Source of the DNA: Amycolatopsis sp. QT-25
GTDB lineage: Bacteria; Actinomycetota; Actinomycetes; Mycobacteriales; Pseudonocardiaceae
Direction of reading: 5' to 3'
Assembly: GCF_029369745.1 (NCBI RefSeq)
Contig: NZ_CP120210.1
Coordinates: 7,688,001 to 7,752,000 of the forward strand
DNA length: 64,000 nt
Part shown: positions 26,437 through 35,504 of the stretch, in pieces
Layout: every line of letters begins with the position of its first letter
How positions within the stretch are numbered: the first letter of the stretch is position 1
The notes under the pieces: generated by a model
What the model was told of the DNA's origin: nothing
What the model saw: only the letters and a program-made list of their open reading frames with translations
Databases searched by the model: none
Made by a program: the position numbers and the translations under genes

Positions 26437-28329
26437 TCAAGGGATCAGCTTCAGGATCTCCCGTGCGACGACGTCGTTCTGCCGGAACGAGAGCGCGTTC
26501 GTCCGCGGCCGGGTGAACGCCCCGGCCGACCGCGCCGACGTATGCGGTCCGAGCGCGAACCGGCGCGGATGCGGGTGGCCCTCGCCGTCGAGCATTCTGC
26601 CGTCGGAGACGCGGGTGTGGATGCGGCCTGCGAGCAGCCTGTCGCCGGTCACCGTGTCGACGAGGGCCTCCTCGCCGAGCGCCCCACTGTCGTGCAACTG
26701 TCGCAAGAGGACATCCGACGCCCTGGTGATGCTCGGCTCGGGCAGCCGCGCCTCGACGAGCGTCCGTGCCTCGGTCTCGCCGGGGAAGCTGGCGCCGGAA
26801 GCGACGAAGACGCGGCGTTCCTCGTCCGTCGACACACGTATTTCGGCGCCCAGAAAGGAAACGAGGCCGGCCTCCTGGAGAGCGAGGAGTTCTTCGAGCC
26901 GTCGCGGAGGCGGCCCGCTGGCGAAGTAGGAGAAGAAACCGAGGAACCAGCCGTCCAGATCGGACAGTTGCGACGTCGCGTCGAGCCGCCCGGTCCGCAC
27001 CAGCGCGGGAAGGTGCCCCATCACGGAAAGCAGTGCCGTGAACGCCCCGAGATCCGCGCTGTACTCGGCGTCCGCGCGGCGGCTCAAGTCCGCTTCGACG
27101 TACTCGCGCAGTTCCTTGCCGTATTCCTCGGCGGTGCCGAATCGAGCGCCCGCCATCGGCCGGTCCAGGCGGTCCAGATCTAGCCGGTCGTCCGGCGCCG
27201 GAACCGCGCGCGCCACCAGCGCGTCGAGCTCGCCGGGCGCGGCGTCCGCGAAGGCGTCGGCGAAGACGGCGAAATCCATGCGCACCCGCTCGGGATGAGC
27301 GGTGAACAGCTCGCTGTAGTAGGCCCACGCGATCTCCTTCGAGATCAGCGGCCAGACATCACGGCGGAAGTCGATCCGCCCGGGTGCGGCGCTCAGCTTC
27401 TCGATGGCGTAGGCGTCGAAGAATTTGGGCAGCCGCAACGGTTTTCCGCGCAGGCGATAGCCGATCTTCGCGTGATACGGCACGCCACGCCGCGAACCGA
27501 CGTGCAGCACGGGCTCGGCGCCGCTCGGGTGATACTTCAGCCCGCCGCACACCTGTTCTTCGAACCGGCCACCGCGGCCTTCGGTCAGCAGCAGCATGAG
27601 ATCGACGAACGCGAGGCCGAATCCGCGCACCAGCACGGGTTCCCCCGGTCCGATCGCCGAATAGTCCACGTCGGCGGTGTAACCGGCCGGGTAGTAGGCG
27701 AGGTCGTGGCGCGCGGCGAAGTCCGCGAGTTCGGCCATCCGTTCGTCCGGTTCTGCGTCGAGGTGCCCGACGGTGAACAGGACCGCGTCCACTTCGAGCG
27801 GTTCCGCCCGGTCCTCCAGCCAGAGCGACTGCGGTTCGCCGTCTTCCAGCCGCACCGCGCGGGTCCGGTGCTCGACCACCTCGATCCCGGCGGGGAGTTC
27901 GGCGCGAACCTTGCGGTGGAACCAGGCGAGATACGCGCTCTGCAGTCGTCGCGTCGGGAAGTGATCGCTTTGCAGTGTCTCGAGTTCGGCACGCAGGCTG
28001 TCGTCGACTCCGGCGTCGAGCTCGCCCGAGCGGACCAGCCGCGCCCACTCGATCAGCGAAGGCCCGGCGCGAACCGGGCCGTCCATCCGCACGGTGTCGT
28101 CGGTGAACACCGTGACGTCCTCGGGCATGGAGTTCATCCGCAGCAACGGTGACTGCTCGTACCGCCAGACCCGCCCCGCCCCGGCGGGAAAGGGATCGAC
28201 GAGATGCACCACCAGCCGCCGTCCGCCGAGCAGTTCGGCGGCGTTGGCGCCGAGCCGTTCGAGCACGCCCACCCCACGTGGACCGGCGCCGACCACCGCG
28301 AGCACGTAGGAAAGGTCTGCGGTACTCAC
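26437..28329 (-). CDS. FAD/NAD(P)-binding protein (NAD_binding_9 family)
   Basis: The 630-residue protein opens with AVVGAGPRGVGVLERL, a Rossmann dinucleotide site, followed by VHLVDPFPAGAGRVWRYEQSPLLRMNSMPEDVTVF, characteristic of the NAD_binding_9 family. GEPVLVRGFGLAFVDLMLLLTEGRGG near 235 is the second conserved block. Its members are predicted flavoproteins of unknown reaction, often beside oxygenases. It converges with the ABC-LLM operon and is divergent from a second LLM gene 120 bp away, so it may supply reducing power to these monooxygenases. That role is inference. Confidence 0.82.
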   Translation of the reverse strand: MSTADLSYVLAVVGAGPRGVGVLERLGANAAELLGGRRLVVHLVDPFPAGAGRVWRYEQSPLLRMNSMPEDVTVFTDDTVRMDGPVRAGPSLIEWARLVRSGELDAGVDDSLRAELETLQSDHFPTRRLQSAYLAWFHRKVRAELPAGIEVVEHRTRAVRLEDGEPQSLWLEDRAEPLEVDAVLFTVGHLDAEPDERMAELADFAARHDLAYYPAGYTADVDYSAIGPGEPVLVRGFGLAFVDLMLLLTEGRGGRFEEQVCGGLKYHPSGAEPVLHVGSRRGVPYHAKIGYRLRGKPLRLPKFFDAYAIEKLSAAPGRIDFRRDVWPLISKEIAWAYYSELFTAHPERVRMDFAVFADAFADAAPGELDALVARAVPAPDDRLDLDRLDRPMAGARFGTAEEYGKELREYVEADLSRRADAEYSADLGAFTALLSVMGHLPALVRTGRLDATSQLSDLDGWFLGFFSYFASGPPPRRLEELLALQEAGLVSFLGAEIRVSTDEERRVFVASGASFPGETEARTLVEARLPEPSITRASDVLLRQLHDSGALGEEALVDTVTGDRLLAGRIHTRVSDGRMLDGEGHPHPRRFALGPHTSARSAGAFTRPRTNALSFRQNDVVAREILKLIP

Positions 28330-28452
28330 GAAGCCGAAGCTACGCCGGGATTCCGGGCCGCGTGCGGGTTCTCAAGGAGCGGAACCCGTTGCCACGACGA
28401 AGAACCGGCGCGTACTCGTCGAACAGGGGGACACGGACGAGAGGAACGCGTG

Positions 28453-29583
28453 ATGCCGGTCGAATTCCTGGGTATCGGAGGCACCAACGACGGTTCGGAG
28501 ACCCATCCGCGATCGGGTGGCGTCTTCGACAAGGACTACACGCTGCGCCTCGCACGGGCGCACGAGGAATTCGGCTGGGACCGGGTGTTGTTCGCCTACG
28601 GCTCCAGCGGACCCGATCCGGCGCAGGCGGCCGCGTACGTCGCGTCGAAACTCGACAGGCTCCAGATCCTGCTGGCGCACCGGCCGAACGTCTCGTACCC
28701 GACCTTCGCGGCGAAGACGTTCGCCACGCTGGACCAGCTTTCGGACGGAAGACTCACGGTCCACTTCATCACCGGCGGCAGCGATCACGAACAGCAGCGC
28801 GAAGGCGACTACCTCACCAAGGACGAACGCTACTCACGCACGCGCGAGTACATCCAGATCGTCAAGCAGGCCTGGACGTCCGAAGAGCCCTTCGACCACG
28901 AAGGCGAGCACTACCGCTTCGCCGACTTCGTCCTCGACGTCCGCCCCGTGCAACGGCCACGCCCGGGAATCTCGTTCGGCGGCTCGTCTCCGGCGGCGTA
29001 CGCGGCGGGCGGGGCCGAAGCGGACATCTTCTGCCTGTGGGGTGAGCCCCTCGCGCAGACCGCCGAACAGATCGAGTCCGTCAAGGCCGCGGCGAAGGCC
29101 GCCGGACGGACCGACGTCCCGCGGATCCAGGTCGCCTTCCGCCCGATCATCGCGCCGACCGAGGAACTCGCCTGGGAGAAGGCCCATCGCACGGTCGACG
29201 CCATCAGGGCGCGGACGAGCGGAGGCAAGCAACTGACCCGGCGGCATTCGCTCACGAGCCCGGAGAACACCGGCTCGCAACGGCTCCTCGCGGTCGCGGC
29301 CGAAGGGGAACGGTTCGACCGGGCACTGTGGACCCCCACCGCGGCCGCGACCGGCGGCGCCGGGAACTCCACCGCGCTGGTGGGTACGCCCGAAACCGTC
29401 GCACAGGCCCTGCTCGACTACTACGACCTCGGCGTCGACATCCTCTCCGCGCGCGGCTACGACATGCTCGGCGACACGATCGACTTCGGCCGGCACGTCA
29501 TCCCGATCGTGCGCGAAGAGGTCGCCAAACGCGACGCGGAAAGGGCGGGTTCGGCCCGCGAGGTGCTCGCGGTCGACGGCTGA
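28453..29583 (+). CDS. SsuD-like LLM flavin monooxygenase
   Basis: The ATG at 28453 (GAGAGGAA upstream; an in-frame GTG at 28450 is possible) gives 376 residues. The text resembles alkanesulfonate monooxygenase SsuD: LDRLQILLAHRPNVSYPTFAAKTFATLDQLSDGRLTVHFITGGSDHEQQREGDY and RYSRTREYIQIVKQAW. SsuD uses FMNH2 and oxygen to release sulfite from sulfonates. The nearby dipeptide-type importer and second LLM enzyme suggest uptake and oxidative breakdown of a common substrate, possibly an organosulfur compound. No dedicated flavin reductase gene is present in the cluster. Confidence 0.88.
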   Translation: MPVEFLGIGGTNDGSETHPRSGGVFDKDYTLRLARAHEEFGWDRVLFAYGSSGPDPAQAAAYVASKLDRLQILLAHRPNVSYPTFAAKTFATLDQLSDGRLTVHFITGGSDHEQQREGDYLTKDERYSRTREYIQIVKQAWTSEEPFDHEGEHYRFADFVLDVRPVQRPRPGISFGGSSPAAYAAGGAEADIFCLWGEPLAQTAEQIESVKAAAKAAGRTDVPRIQVAFRPIIAPTEELAWEKAHRTVDAIRARTSGGKQLTRRHSLTSPENTGSQRLLAVAAEGERFDRALWTPTAAATGGAGNSTALVGTPETVAQALLDYYDLGVDILSARGYDMLGDTIDFGRHVIPIVREEVAKRDAERAGSAREVLAVDG

Positions 29584-29928
29584 GTCGCCACCCCCCGAAT
29601 GGCGTATCGCCCAACTTCTGCGAGGCACCGCGTCGAAGCCGCCAGAGAGGCCTCAAGGTCGCGGAGCGGAGTCAAAACTCGTTCGCCGCCTGTGCGAACT
29701 CAGGCGCTTCAGGAGACGCACGGCGCGTCGCATATCCAGGCCAGGCGCCCTGGTCCAGCCGGGCTTTTCCCGGCGAAAAGCCTAAAACAGCCGAAAGCCG
29801 CAGGTCCGGGCGGCGGACCACTCAGCGGGACAACTTCGCGAACGGTCGCTCATTCAAGAAAAAAATCTCCAACTTCAGAAACCCGGCGAAAGAACCTAGC
29901 CAATCACCAACAGTCAGGAGACACTTAC

Positions 29929-29989
29929 GTGAACGAATGACGCTTCGTGACGAACTCGTGACCGCGTTACTCTCGGTCACGAGTTCGTC
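29929..29989 (+). promoter_or_regulatory. structured leader with tiny ORF and 16-bp hairpin
   Basis: This lies in the 434 bp gap before the MFS gene, which otherwise shows no supported gene and includes a locally AT-richer stretch (29850-29930). AGGAGA precedes GTG-AAC-GAA-TGA (29929-29940). That stop overlaps an ATG at 29937, which is in frame with the MFS gene. GACGAACTCGTGACCG (29949-29964) pairs perfectly with 29974-29989 over a 9-base loop. It could be an attenuator of the exporter or a terminator. Confidence 0.5.
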
Positions 29990-30017
29990 GCGTGATAAGG
30001 ACCCTATTGGGGGCAGC

Positions 30018-31271
30018 ATGGCTTCGGCCGGACGGGTCACTTACCGAGAGGTGTTCGGGGTAGCCGAGTTCCGTTCGCTCTGGTTCGCCGAGCTGTTCTC
30101 CATCTTCGGTGATCAACTCGCCAGGGTCGCCCTCTCCGTCCTCGTCTTCACCGAAACCCGCTCCGCCACCCTGACCGGTCTCACCTACGCGCTGACCTAC
30201 GCCCCGTCGCTGCTCGGCGGCATCTTCCTCACCGGGTTCGCGGACCGGTTCCCCCGGCGGACCGTGATGGTGGTCGTCGACCTGTCACGGGCACTGCTGA
30301 TCGCGCTGGTCGCGGTCCCCGTGCTGCCGTTCTGGGTCCTGTGCGTCCTCGTCGGCGCCGTCTCGCTGCTGAATCCGCCGTTCAAGGCGGCCCAGCTGGC
30401 CCTGCTGCCGCAGATCCTCGAAGGCGACCGGTTCGTCGTCGGCATGGCGATCCGCAGCATGACCGTCCAATCGGCACAGCTGGCCGGATTCGCCGGCGGT
30501 GGTCTCCTGCTGACCGCGCTCGAGCCCCACATCGCACTGGCGATGGACGCGATCACCTTCGTGATCTCGGCGTTGTTCGTCCGGTTCGGGCTGGCGGCAC
30601 GCCCGGCCGCGGCGGCCGGGGAGAAGCGCAAGTCCTTCTTCGCGTCGATCGGCTCGGGTGGGAAGATCGTCTTCGCCAGTTCAGGGCTGCGTTCGCTGCT
30701 GCTGTTCACCTGGCTGATGGGCCTGCTGCCGGTGTACGAGGGCATCGCGGCGCCCTACGTCGCCTCGTCCGGCGGCGGCCCCGAGGTCATCGGCCTGCTG
30801 CTGGCGGCCGACCCGATCGGCAGCGTGATCGGCGCGTTCATCTACTCGCGCTGGGTGCCGGCACACGTCAGGCCGAAATTGATCGGCCCGCTTTCCGCGC
30901 TGACGGCGATCCCGCTGCTGCTGTGCTTCCTGCAACCGGGGCCGTGGGCGTCGATCGCGCTGTTCGTCGTGTCCGGCGGGCTCGGCACGGTCGCGCTCAT
31001 GCAGGCGACGGCGTCACTGACCCTCGCGGTCCCCGACGAAAGCCGGGCTCAGGTGATGGGCCTGTCGAACACCGGACTGACCACGACCATGGGCGTGAGC
31101 CCGCTGATCGGCGGCATCCTGGCCGACCAGGCCGGGGCACAGTCGACCGTCGGCTTCTTCGGTCTTGCCGGACTGGCGCTGACCGTTCCGCTGGCGATGG
31201 CATGGGGGAAGACGCTCAGGGCGACCCCGGAAAAGTGGACCGAACGCGACGACGCACGCGTGGAACATTGA
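30018..31271 (+). CDS. MFS transporter (probable efflux)
   Basis: From the ATG at 30018 (TTGGGGGC upstream) the protein has 418 residues and about 12 helices. FRSLWFAELFSIFGDQLARVALSVLVF is typical of the MFS_3/enterobactin-exporter-like group, and TGFADRFPRRTVMVVVDLSRA carries the MFS loop motif. It probably exports a drug or siderophore-like compound. An alternative in-frame ATG at 29937 would add 27 residues encoded by the hairpin leader; it has a ribosome site and translational overlap with the 3-residue leader ORF, so the start is not settled. Confidence 0.85.
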   Translation: MASAGRVTYREVFGVAEFRSLWFAELFSIFGDQLARVALSVLVFTETRSATLTGLTYALTYAPSLLGGIFLTGFADRFPRRTVMVVVDLSRALLIALVAVPVLPFWVLCVLVGAVSLLNPPFKAAQLALLPQILEGDRFVVGMAIRSMTVQSAQLAGFAGGGLLLTALEPHIALAMDAITFVISALFVRFGLAARPAAAAGEKRKSFFASIGSGGKIVFASSGLRSLLLFTWLMGLLPVYEGIAAPYVASSGGGPEVIGLLLAADPIGSVIGAFIYSRWVPAHVRPKLIGPLSALTAIPLLLCFLQPGPWASIALFVVSGGLGTVALMQATASLTLAVPDESRAQVMGLSNTGLTTTMGVSPLIGGILADQAGAQSTVGFFGLAGLALTVPLAMAWGKTLRATPEKWTERDDARVEH

Positions 31272-31449
31272 GGTGCTCCACGCGTGGTCAATCCTGCGCA
31301 ACCGTGCGGCTGACGCCCTGTGTCACTGCTCCTTACCGGCCATCGCTGGCACCTTTCCCTCGGTCTCTCAGAGAAAAGTACACACCTAGGGAGCTTGTCG
31401 ACAGCCCGCAAGTCAGTGGAAGCTGTCGGTAAGTAGGGGGTTTCGGAGA

Positions 31450-32793
31450 ATGACGCAACAGTCAGGGGGAAAGATGCTCACATCGGAGGAACGCGCTGGA
31501 CATCGTTCGGCTCTCACGGTAGAGGCATGGGAGCTTTGGAAGCGGCCCACGAACTGGATCACGTTCACGGGGCTGACGGTCGCGGCGATGCTCGCGCTGA
31601 CCGGGATCTTCACCATGACCGTCGCGGTGGAAACGTCGCAGGTCATGACGTGTCTACTGCTCGCGGCGCTGGCGATCGTGCAGGCCGAGGCGACCCGGCG
31701 GATCGAGCACCAGCGGCGCAGCCTCAGCATCACCCCGCACGTCAGCATGACGTCGGTCTGGGTCTTCCCCGGCGCGTTCATTCTGCCGCCGCAGCTCTCC
31801 GCGCTTCTCGTCGCGGTGATCTATCTTCACCTTGGTTTCCGTAGCTGGTCGGGAATTCGCCACGTGAATCCCCATCGGACTGTGGCGAACGCCACAACCA
31901 TGACGATGTCCGCGTTCGCCGGCTGGGGGGCCGTGCAGCTCGTGGGCGATGCTTCGGCGACGGTCTCTTCGATCTGCTTCGCCGGCCTCGCCTTCTTCGT
32001 CGTCAACACCGCTCTCACCGGAATCGGGCTCTATCTGGCCGCCCCCGGCAAGGCTTCCGTCCCCAACTGCCTCGGCACCTGGGACGACAACATCCTCGAA
32101 CTCTCCACGGTGTGCCTCGGCGGCCTGGTCATCGCGGCCCTCCCGTACCAGCCCGCGCTCGTCCTGCTGATCTTCCTGCCGCTGTACGTGCTGCAGCGCT
32201 CGGTGCTGATCAAGCAGCTGGAAGAACTCGCCACCACCGACCAGAAGACCCAGCTGCTCAACGCCACGACCTGGCAGCAGGGCGCCGTCCGCGAGATCGC
32301 CCGTGCCGAGCGCGAAAACGGCCAGTTCGGAACGCTGATGATCGACCTCGACCACTTCAAGAGCATCAACGACACCTACGGCCACTTGGCGGGCGACGAC
32401 GTGCTCAAAGGCGTCGCGGCGCTGGTCAAGGCCGAAACGCGCACGCAGGACCTCGCCGGCCGCTTCGGTGGTGAGGAGTTCGTCGTGCTCCTGACGTCGT
32501 CGTCGAAGCAGGAGTCCGTCGCGGTCGCCGAGCGAATCCGGCAGCGGATCAGCGAAATGATCATCAAGACCCAGGACAACGAGGGCAACCCCGTGGTCAT
32601 CGAGCAGCGGACGGCTTCGGTCGGCGTCGCGACCTTCCCGCTCGACGGCCGGACGATGGACGAGGTCATGGCCTCGGCCGACGCTTCCGTCTACGCGGCC
32701 AAACGCAACGGCCGGAACCGGGTCGTCTCGTCGCCGGACCTCGCGACGGTCGCCGAAGAGGCCGGGAAGTCTTTGGAGACGGTCGCGGCCTAG
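31450..32793 (+). CDS. membrane-bound diguanylate cyclase (GGDEF)
   Basis: The 447-residue protein has six to seven N-terminal membrane helices and a C-terminal GGDEF domain from about residue 265. The active site is GGEEF (340-344), preceded five residues earlier by RTQD (331-334), a complete RxxD inhibitory site. DLDHFKSINDTYGHLAGDDVL and the late YAAKRNGRNRV are also intact. It should make cyclic di-GMP from GTP with product feedback. The start may be the ATG at 31450 or the one at 31474, which has AGGGGGA upstream. The stop overlaps the convergent TetR stop by 4 bp. Confidence 0.93.
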   Translation: MTQQSGGKMLTSEERAGHRSALTVEAWELWKRPTNWITFTGLTVAAMLALTGIFTMTVAVETSQVMTCLLLAALAIVQAEATRRIEHQRRSLSITPHVSMTSVWVFPGAFILPPQLSALLVAVIYLHLGFRSWSGIRHVNPHRTVANATTMTMSAFAGWGAVQLVGDASATVSSICFAGLAFFVVNTALTGIGLYLAAPGKASVPNCLGTWDDNILELSTVCLGGLVIAALPYQPALVLLIFLPLYVLQRSVLIKQLEELATTDQKTQLLNATTWQQGAVREIARAERENGQFGTLMIDLDHFKSINDTYGHLAGDDVLKGVAALVKAETRTQDLAGRFGGEEFVVLLTSSSKQESVAVAERIRQRISEMIIKTQDNEGNPVVIEQRTASVGVATFPLDGRTMDEVMASADASVYAAKRNGRNRVVSSPDLATVAEEAGKSLETVAA

Positions 32794-33434
32794 CGCAAGC
32801 GCACCATCACGCCGGCGGCCGCGGTCCGAAGGCGGACGACGCCTCCGACGGTGAATTCGGTGAGCAGGTCGATGAGCGCGTCCGCGTCGGGCGGCTCACC
32901 GTCCCAGCTCGCCTGGACGAGTGCCTCGGTCATCGCGAAGAACAGCGTGACCAGTGCCTTGTCCGCGCGGCCGGAATCGACGCCGTGGCTGGCCCAGCGC
33001 TGCCTGCTCGCCTCGGTGTAGACCTCCGCGAGCCGCTCACGGAGCCGGGTGAGGGCCGGATCGCCCATGCGCTCGGCCTCGCGCAACACGGGGAACGCCT
33101 CGGGATTCGCCGCGACGAAGGCGAACATGTTAGCGTAGTTCCCGCGTGCCCATGCGCGGAGTTCGGGCTGCGAGAGATCGAGCGCGGGCGCGCCGATCGC
33201 CGCGAAGGCCCGCTCCTCGACATCCGCCACGACCTGGGCGAACAGCGTCGTGCGGTCACCGAATTGCTCGTAGACGGCCTGCCGGGAAACCCCCGCGCGC
33301 CGGGCGATCTGCTCGATCGTCGCGGCCTGCGCGCCGTGCACCGCGAAGACCCCGGCCGCCGAGCTCAGCACCCGCGCGCGTTGCTCGTCGAGCGGGAGTT
33401 TGCGGGGTCGCCCTCTCGGCACCGGGCTTGACAT
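32790..33434 (-). CDS. TetR-family transcription regulator
   Basis: The ATG at 33434 has GAGGTGG upstream and gives 214 residues. The helix-turn-helix is at about 15-65: VLSSAAGVFAVHGAQAATIEQIARRAGVSRQAVYEQFGDRTTLF. The C-terminal ligand domain is of the usual helical kind. It is divergent from the secreted lipase; a perfect 22-bp palindrome lies between the two starts and is the likely operator for both. The ligand is unknown. Confidence 0.93.
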   Translation of the reverse strand: MSSPVPRGRPRKLPLDEQRARVLSSAAGVFAVHGAQAATIEQIARRAGVSRQAVYEQFGDRTTLFAQVVADVEERAFAAIGAPALDLSQPELRAWARGNYANMFAFVAANPEAFPVLREAERMGDPALTRLRERLAEVYTEASRQRWASHGVDSGRADKALVTLFFAMTEALVQASWDGEPPDADALIDLLTEFTVGGVVRLRTAAAGVMVRLR

Positions 33435-33458
33435 TGTGCGCCACCTCACTGACTCTCT

Positions 33459-33480
33459 TTTTCGACAGCTCTGTCGAAAA
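33459..33480. promoter_or_regulatory. TetR operator between regulator and lipase
   Basis: TTTTCGACAG and CTGTCGAAAA flank a CT centre and form a perfect inverted repeat, 25 bp from each of the two divergent start codons. This is the usual size and position for a TetR site. Confidence 0.75.
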
Positions 33481-33505
33481 TGTTTGTGCTCAACGAGGAG
33501 CAAGC

Positions 33506-34732
33506 ATGCGTCCAGGATCCCGGCGCGGTGTGTCCGCCGCCGTCGCAGCGGCAACCATCGCGGCCCTGCTGACCTTCGGGGCACAGCAGGCCAGCGCCGC
33601 CCCGTCCTTCTACGATCCCCCGTCGCCGCTGCCCGCGGGTGCTCCCGGCGACATCATCCGGCACGAACAGTCCACCTTCTACGTCGATCCCGTGAAACTC
33701 GTCAAGGCCGACGCCGACGTCCAGCGGATCATGTACCGCAGCACCGACACGCACGGCGAAGCCAACGCCGTGACCGGCACCGTCCTGACCCCGAAGAAGG
33801 CGTGGACCGGCGCGGGCGAGCGGCCGGTCATCGGCTACGCGGCCGGGACGCAGGGCGTCGGCGACCAGTGCGCGCCGTCGAAAGCCCTCGCCGCGGGCAT
33901 GGAATACGAAGGCCCCTTCATCGCCGGACTACTGCTTCGCGGTTACGGCGTCGTCGTCACCGACTACGAAGGCCTTGGTACTCCTGGCATCCACACGTAC
34001 GTCAACCGCGTCGCCGAGGGCAACGCCGTCCTCGACTCGATCCGCGCGGCGCAGCGCCTGCCCGAAGCGAACCTGCCGGACAACGGCCCCGTCGCGACCG
34101 CTGGTTACTCGCAGGGCGGCGGCGCGGCGGCGTCGGCCGCCGAATTGCAGCCGTCGTACGCACCCGAGCTCAAGTTGAAAGGTTCGTACGCGGGCGCCGT
34201 CCCGGCCGACCTGGCCGAGGTCGGCAAGAACATCGACGGGCACTACGCCTTCGGATTCCTCGGCTTCACGCTGGTCAGCCTGGACGCGGCCTATCCGGAG
34301 CTGAACATCCCCGCCCTGCTGAACGCGAAGGGCGTCGAGGCGTTCGAGAAGGTCAAGCTGGAGTGCACCGGGGACGCGATCTTCGCGCACGCGTTCACCC
34401 AGTCGAAGAATCTGACCAAGGACGGCAGGCCGCTGACCGCGTACCTCGGCGAAGAGCCGTTCAAGACGCGTGTCGGCCAACAGCTCATCGGGGCACGGAA
34501 GCCGGGGGTACCGACGCTGGTCGTCCACAGTGCCCTCGACGACATCGTCCCCTACGCGCAGGGGCGGACCATGGCACGCTCGTGGTGCGCGAAGGGCACG
34601 AAGGTGCAGTTCTCGACTTCGCTGGTTCCGACACACGTCGGCGGGGCCATCCGGGCTTTCCCGGAGGCTTTCGCTTGGCTTGAGGGACGCTTCGCGGGGC
34701 TGCCGGCCGTGGGGAACTGCGGGCTGTTCTAG
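33506..34732 (+). CDS. secreted lipase (secretory LIP family)
   Basis: The ATG at 33506 follows ACGAGGAG; the protein has 408 residues with a signal peptide ending near AQQASA (about residue 31). It is an alpha/beta hydrolase of the LIP type, hydrolysing triacylglycerols or related esters outside the cell. Nucleophile Ser202 is in AGYSQGG; Asp345 (HSALDD) and His377 (PTHVGG) complete the triad. VVVTDYEGLGTPG marks the oxyanion region. A divergent TetR gene and the palindrome upstream indicate repression by that regulator. Confidence 0.92.
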   Translation: MRPGSRRGVSAAVAAATIAALLTFGAQQASAAPSFYDPPSPLPAGAPGDIIRHEQSTFYVDPVKLVKADADVQRIMYRSTDTHGEANAVTGTVLTPKKAWTGAGERPVIGYAAGTQGVGDQCAPSKALAAGMEYEGPFIAGLLLRGYGVVVTDYEGLGTPGIHTYVNRVAEGNAVLDSIRAAQRLPEANLPDNGPVATAGYSQGGGAAASAAELQPSYAPELKLKGSYAGAVPADLAEVGKNIDGHYAFGFLGFTLVSLDAAYPELNIPALLNAKGVEAFEKVKLECTGDAIFAHAFTQSKNLTKDGRPLTAYLGEEPFKTRVGQQLIGARKPGVPTLVVHSALDDIVPYAQGRTMARSWCAKGTKVQFSTSLVPTHVGGAIRAFPEAFAWLEGRFAGLPAVGNCGLF

Positions 34733-34746
34733 GGGTCACCAAATGT

Positions 34747-34795
34747 TATGAAGGACGCTTTCATGGCAAATTTCGCCATGAAAGCGTCCTTCATA
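34747..34795. repeat. family-1 palindrome, copy 4
   Basis: The arms are 34747-34767 and 34775-34795, 21 bp and perfect, with loop AAATTTC. The left arm contains ATGAAGGACGCTTTCATGGC. It is between the convergent stops of the lipase and DUF3151 genes. Confidence 0.92.
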
Positions 34796-34800
34796 GCGCG

Positions 34801-35208
34801 CTACTTGAGGCCGGTGGCTTCCGCGGCGGCGGGGTCCGAGTCACCGAGGAACGTCCGGCACCGGTCGTACTCCTCGGTCTCGCCGATCTTGCCGGCGGCC
34901 TTGCCGAGGACGGCGAGGGAACGCAGGAAGCCCTGGTTCGGGCGGTGCGACCACGGCACCGGTCCGTGTCCCTTCCAGCCCGCGCGGCGGAGCTGGTCGA
35001 GGCCGCGGTGGTAACCGGTGCGGGCGTACGCGTACGCCGCGACTGTCTCGCCGGCGTCGAGCGCCTTCTCGGCGAGGGCGGCCCACGCCTCGCTGTAGTC
35101 GGGGTGCTCGGCGGCGACGGCGGTCGGGTCGGTCCCGGCGTCCAGCGCCGCCTGCGCGGCGGTGTGCTCGGGGAGATGCGTCGGCTGGGGGCCGAGGAGG
35201 TTCGTCAT
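34801..35208 (-). CDS. DUF3151 protein
   Basis: The ATG at 35208 starts MTNLLGPQPTHLPEHTAAQ and gives 135 residues. This matches the actinobacterial DUF3151 family (DYSEAWAALAEKALDAGETVAAYAYARTGYHRGLDQLRRAGWKGHGPVPWSHRPN). The repeat-like helices resemble a TPR fold. Function is unknown. In mycobacteria this family member (Rv0360c) lies between purA and fba, as here. Upstream in-frame starts are ignored because the family begins at this Met. Confidence 0.88.
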   Translation of the reverse strand: MTNLLGPQPTHLPEHTAAQAALDAGTDPTAVAAEHPDYSEAWAALAEKALDAGETVAAYAYARTGYHRGLDQLRRAGWKGHGPVPWSHRPNQGFLRSLAVLGKAAGKIGETEEYDRCRTFLGDSDPAAAEATGLK

Positions 35209-35308
35209 ACGGGCCATTGTGCCGACCCGTGTCATCGAGGGCGCCCCGCGCCCGACGGAGACGTCATATCGGGCGCCATCTCTTGGCGGCGTACGCGCCA
35301 CATTGTGA

Positions 35309-35392
35309 CTAGAGGAACAGGCTCCCGAGAACGCCCGCACCGGCCAGCACCAGCGCGGCGACGAGGACCGCCGCGACGAGTCGTTTCGGCAT
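35309..35392 (-). CDS. very small membrane peptide
   Basis: MPKRLVAAVLVAALVLAGAG and a short LGSLFL end make 27 residues: a basic start and one hydrophobic helix. An additional Met at 35395 is possible; AAGGTG lies about 10 bases upstream. It fills the gap between the DUF3151 and membrane-protein genes. I do not know a family, and such a short frame may be spurious. Confidence 0.4.
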   Translation of the reverse strand: MPKRLVAAVLVAALVLAGAGVLGSLFL

Positions 35393-35504
35393 CATGGCGG
35401 CACACCTTGCCCTGCTCCGCCCGCCGACCGCAAATCCACCACCCCTACGGGTGAACCCCGATTTTCGACCCCGAATGCCCGTCTCGTGACCTGGAGCAGG
35501 GAAG

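Noticed and set aside
31272..31449. Possible riboswitch before the diguanylate cyclase
   Set aside because: I could not fold a convincing cyclic di-GMP or other known riboswitch from the 178 bp by eye; a covariance-model search would decide.
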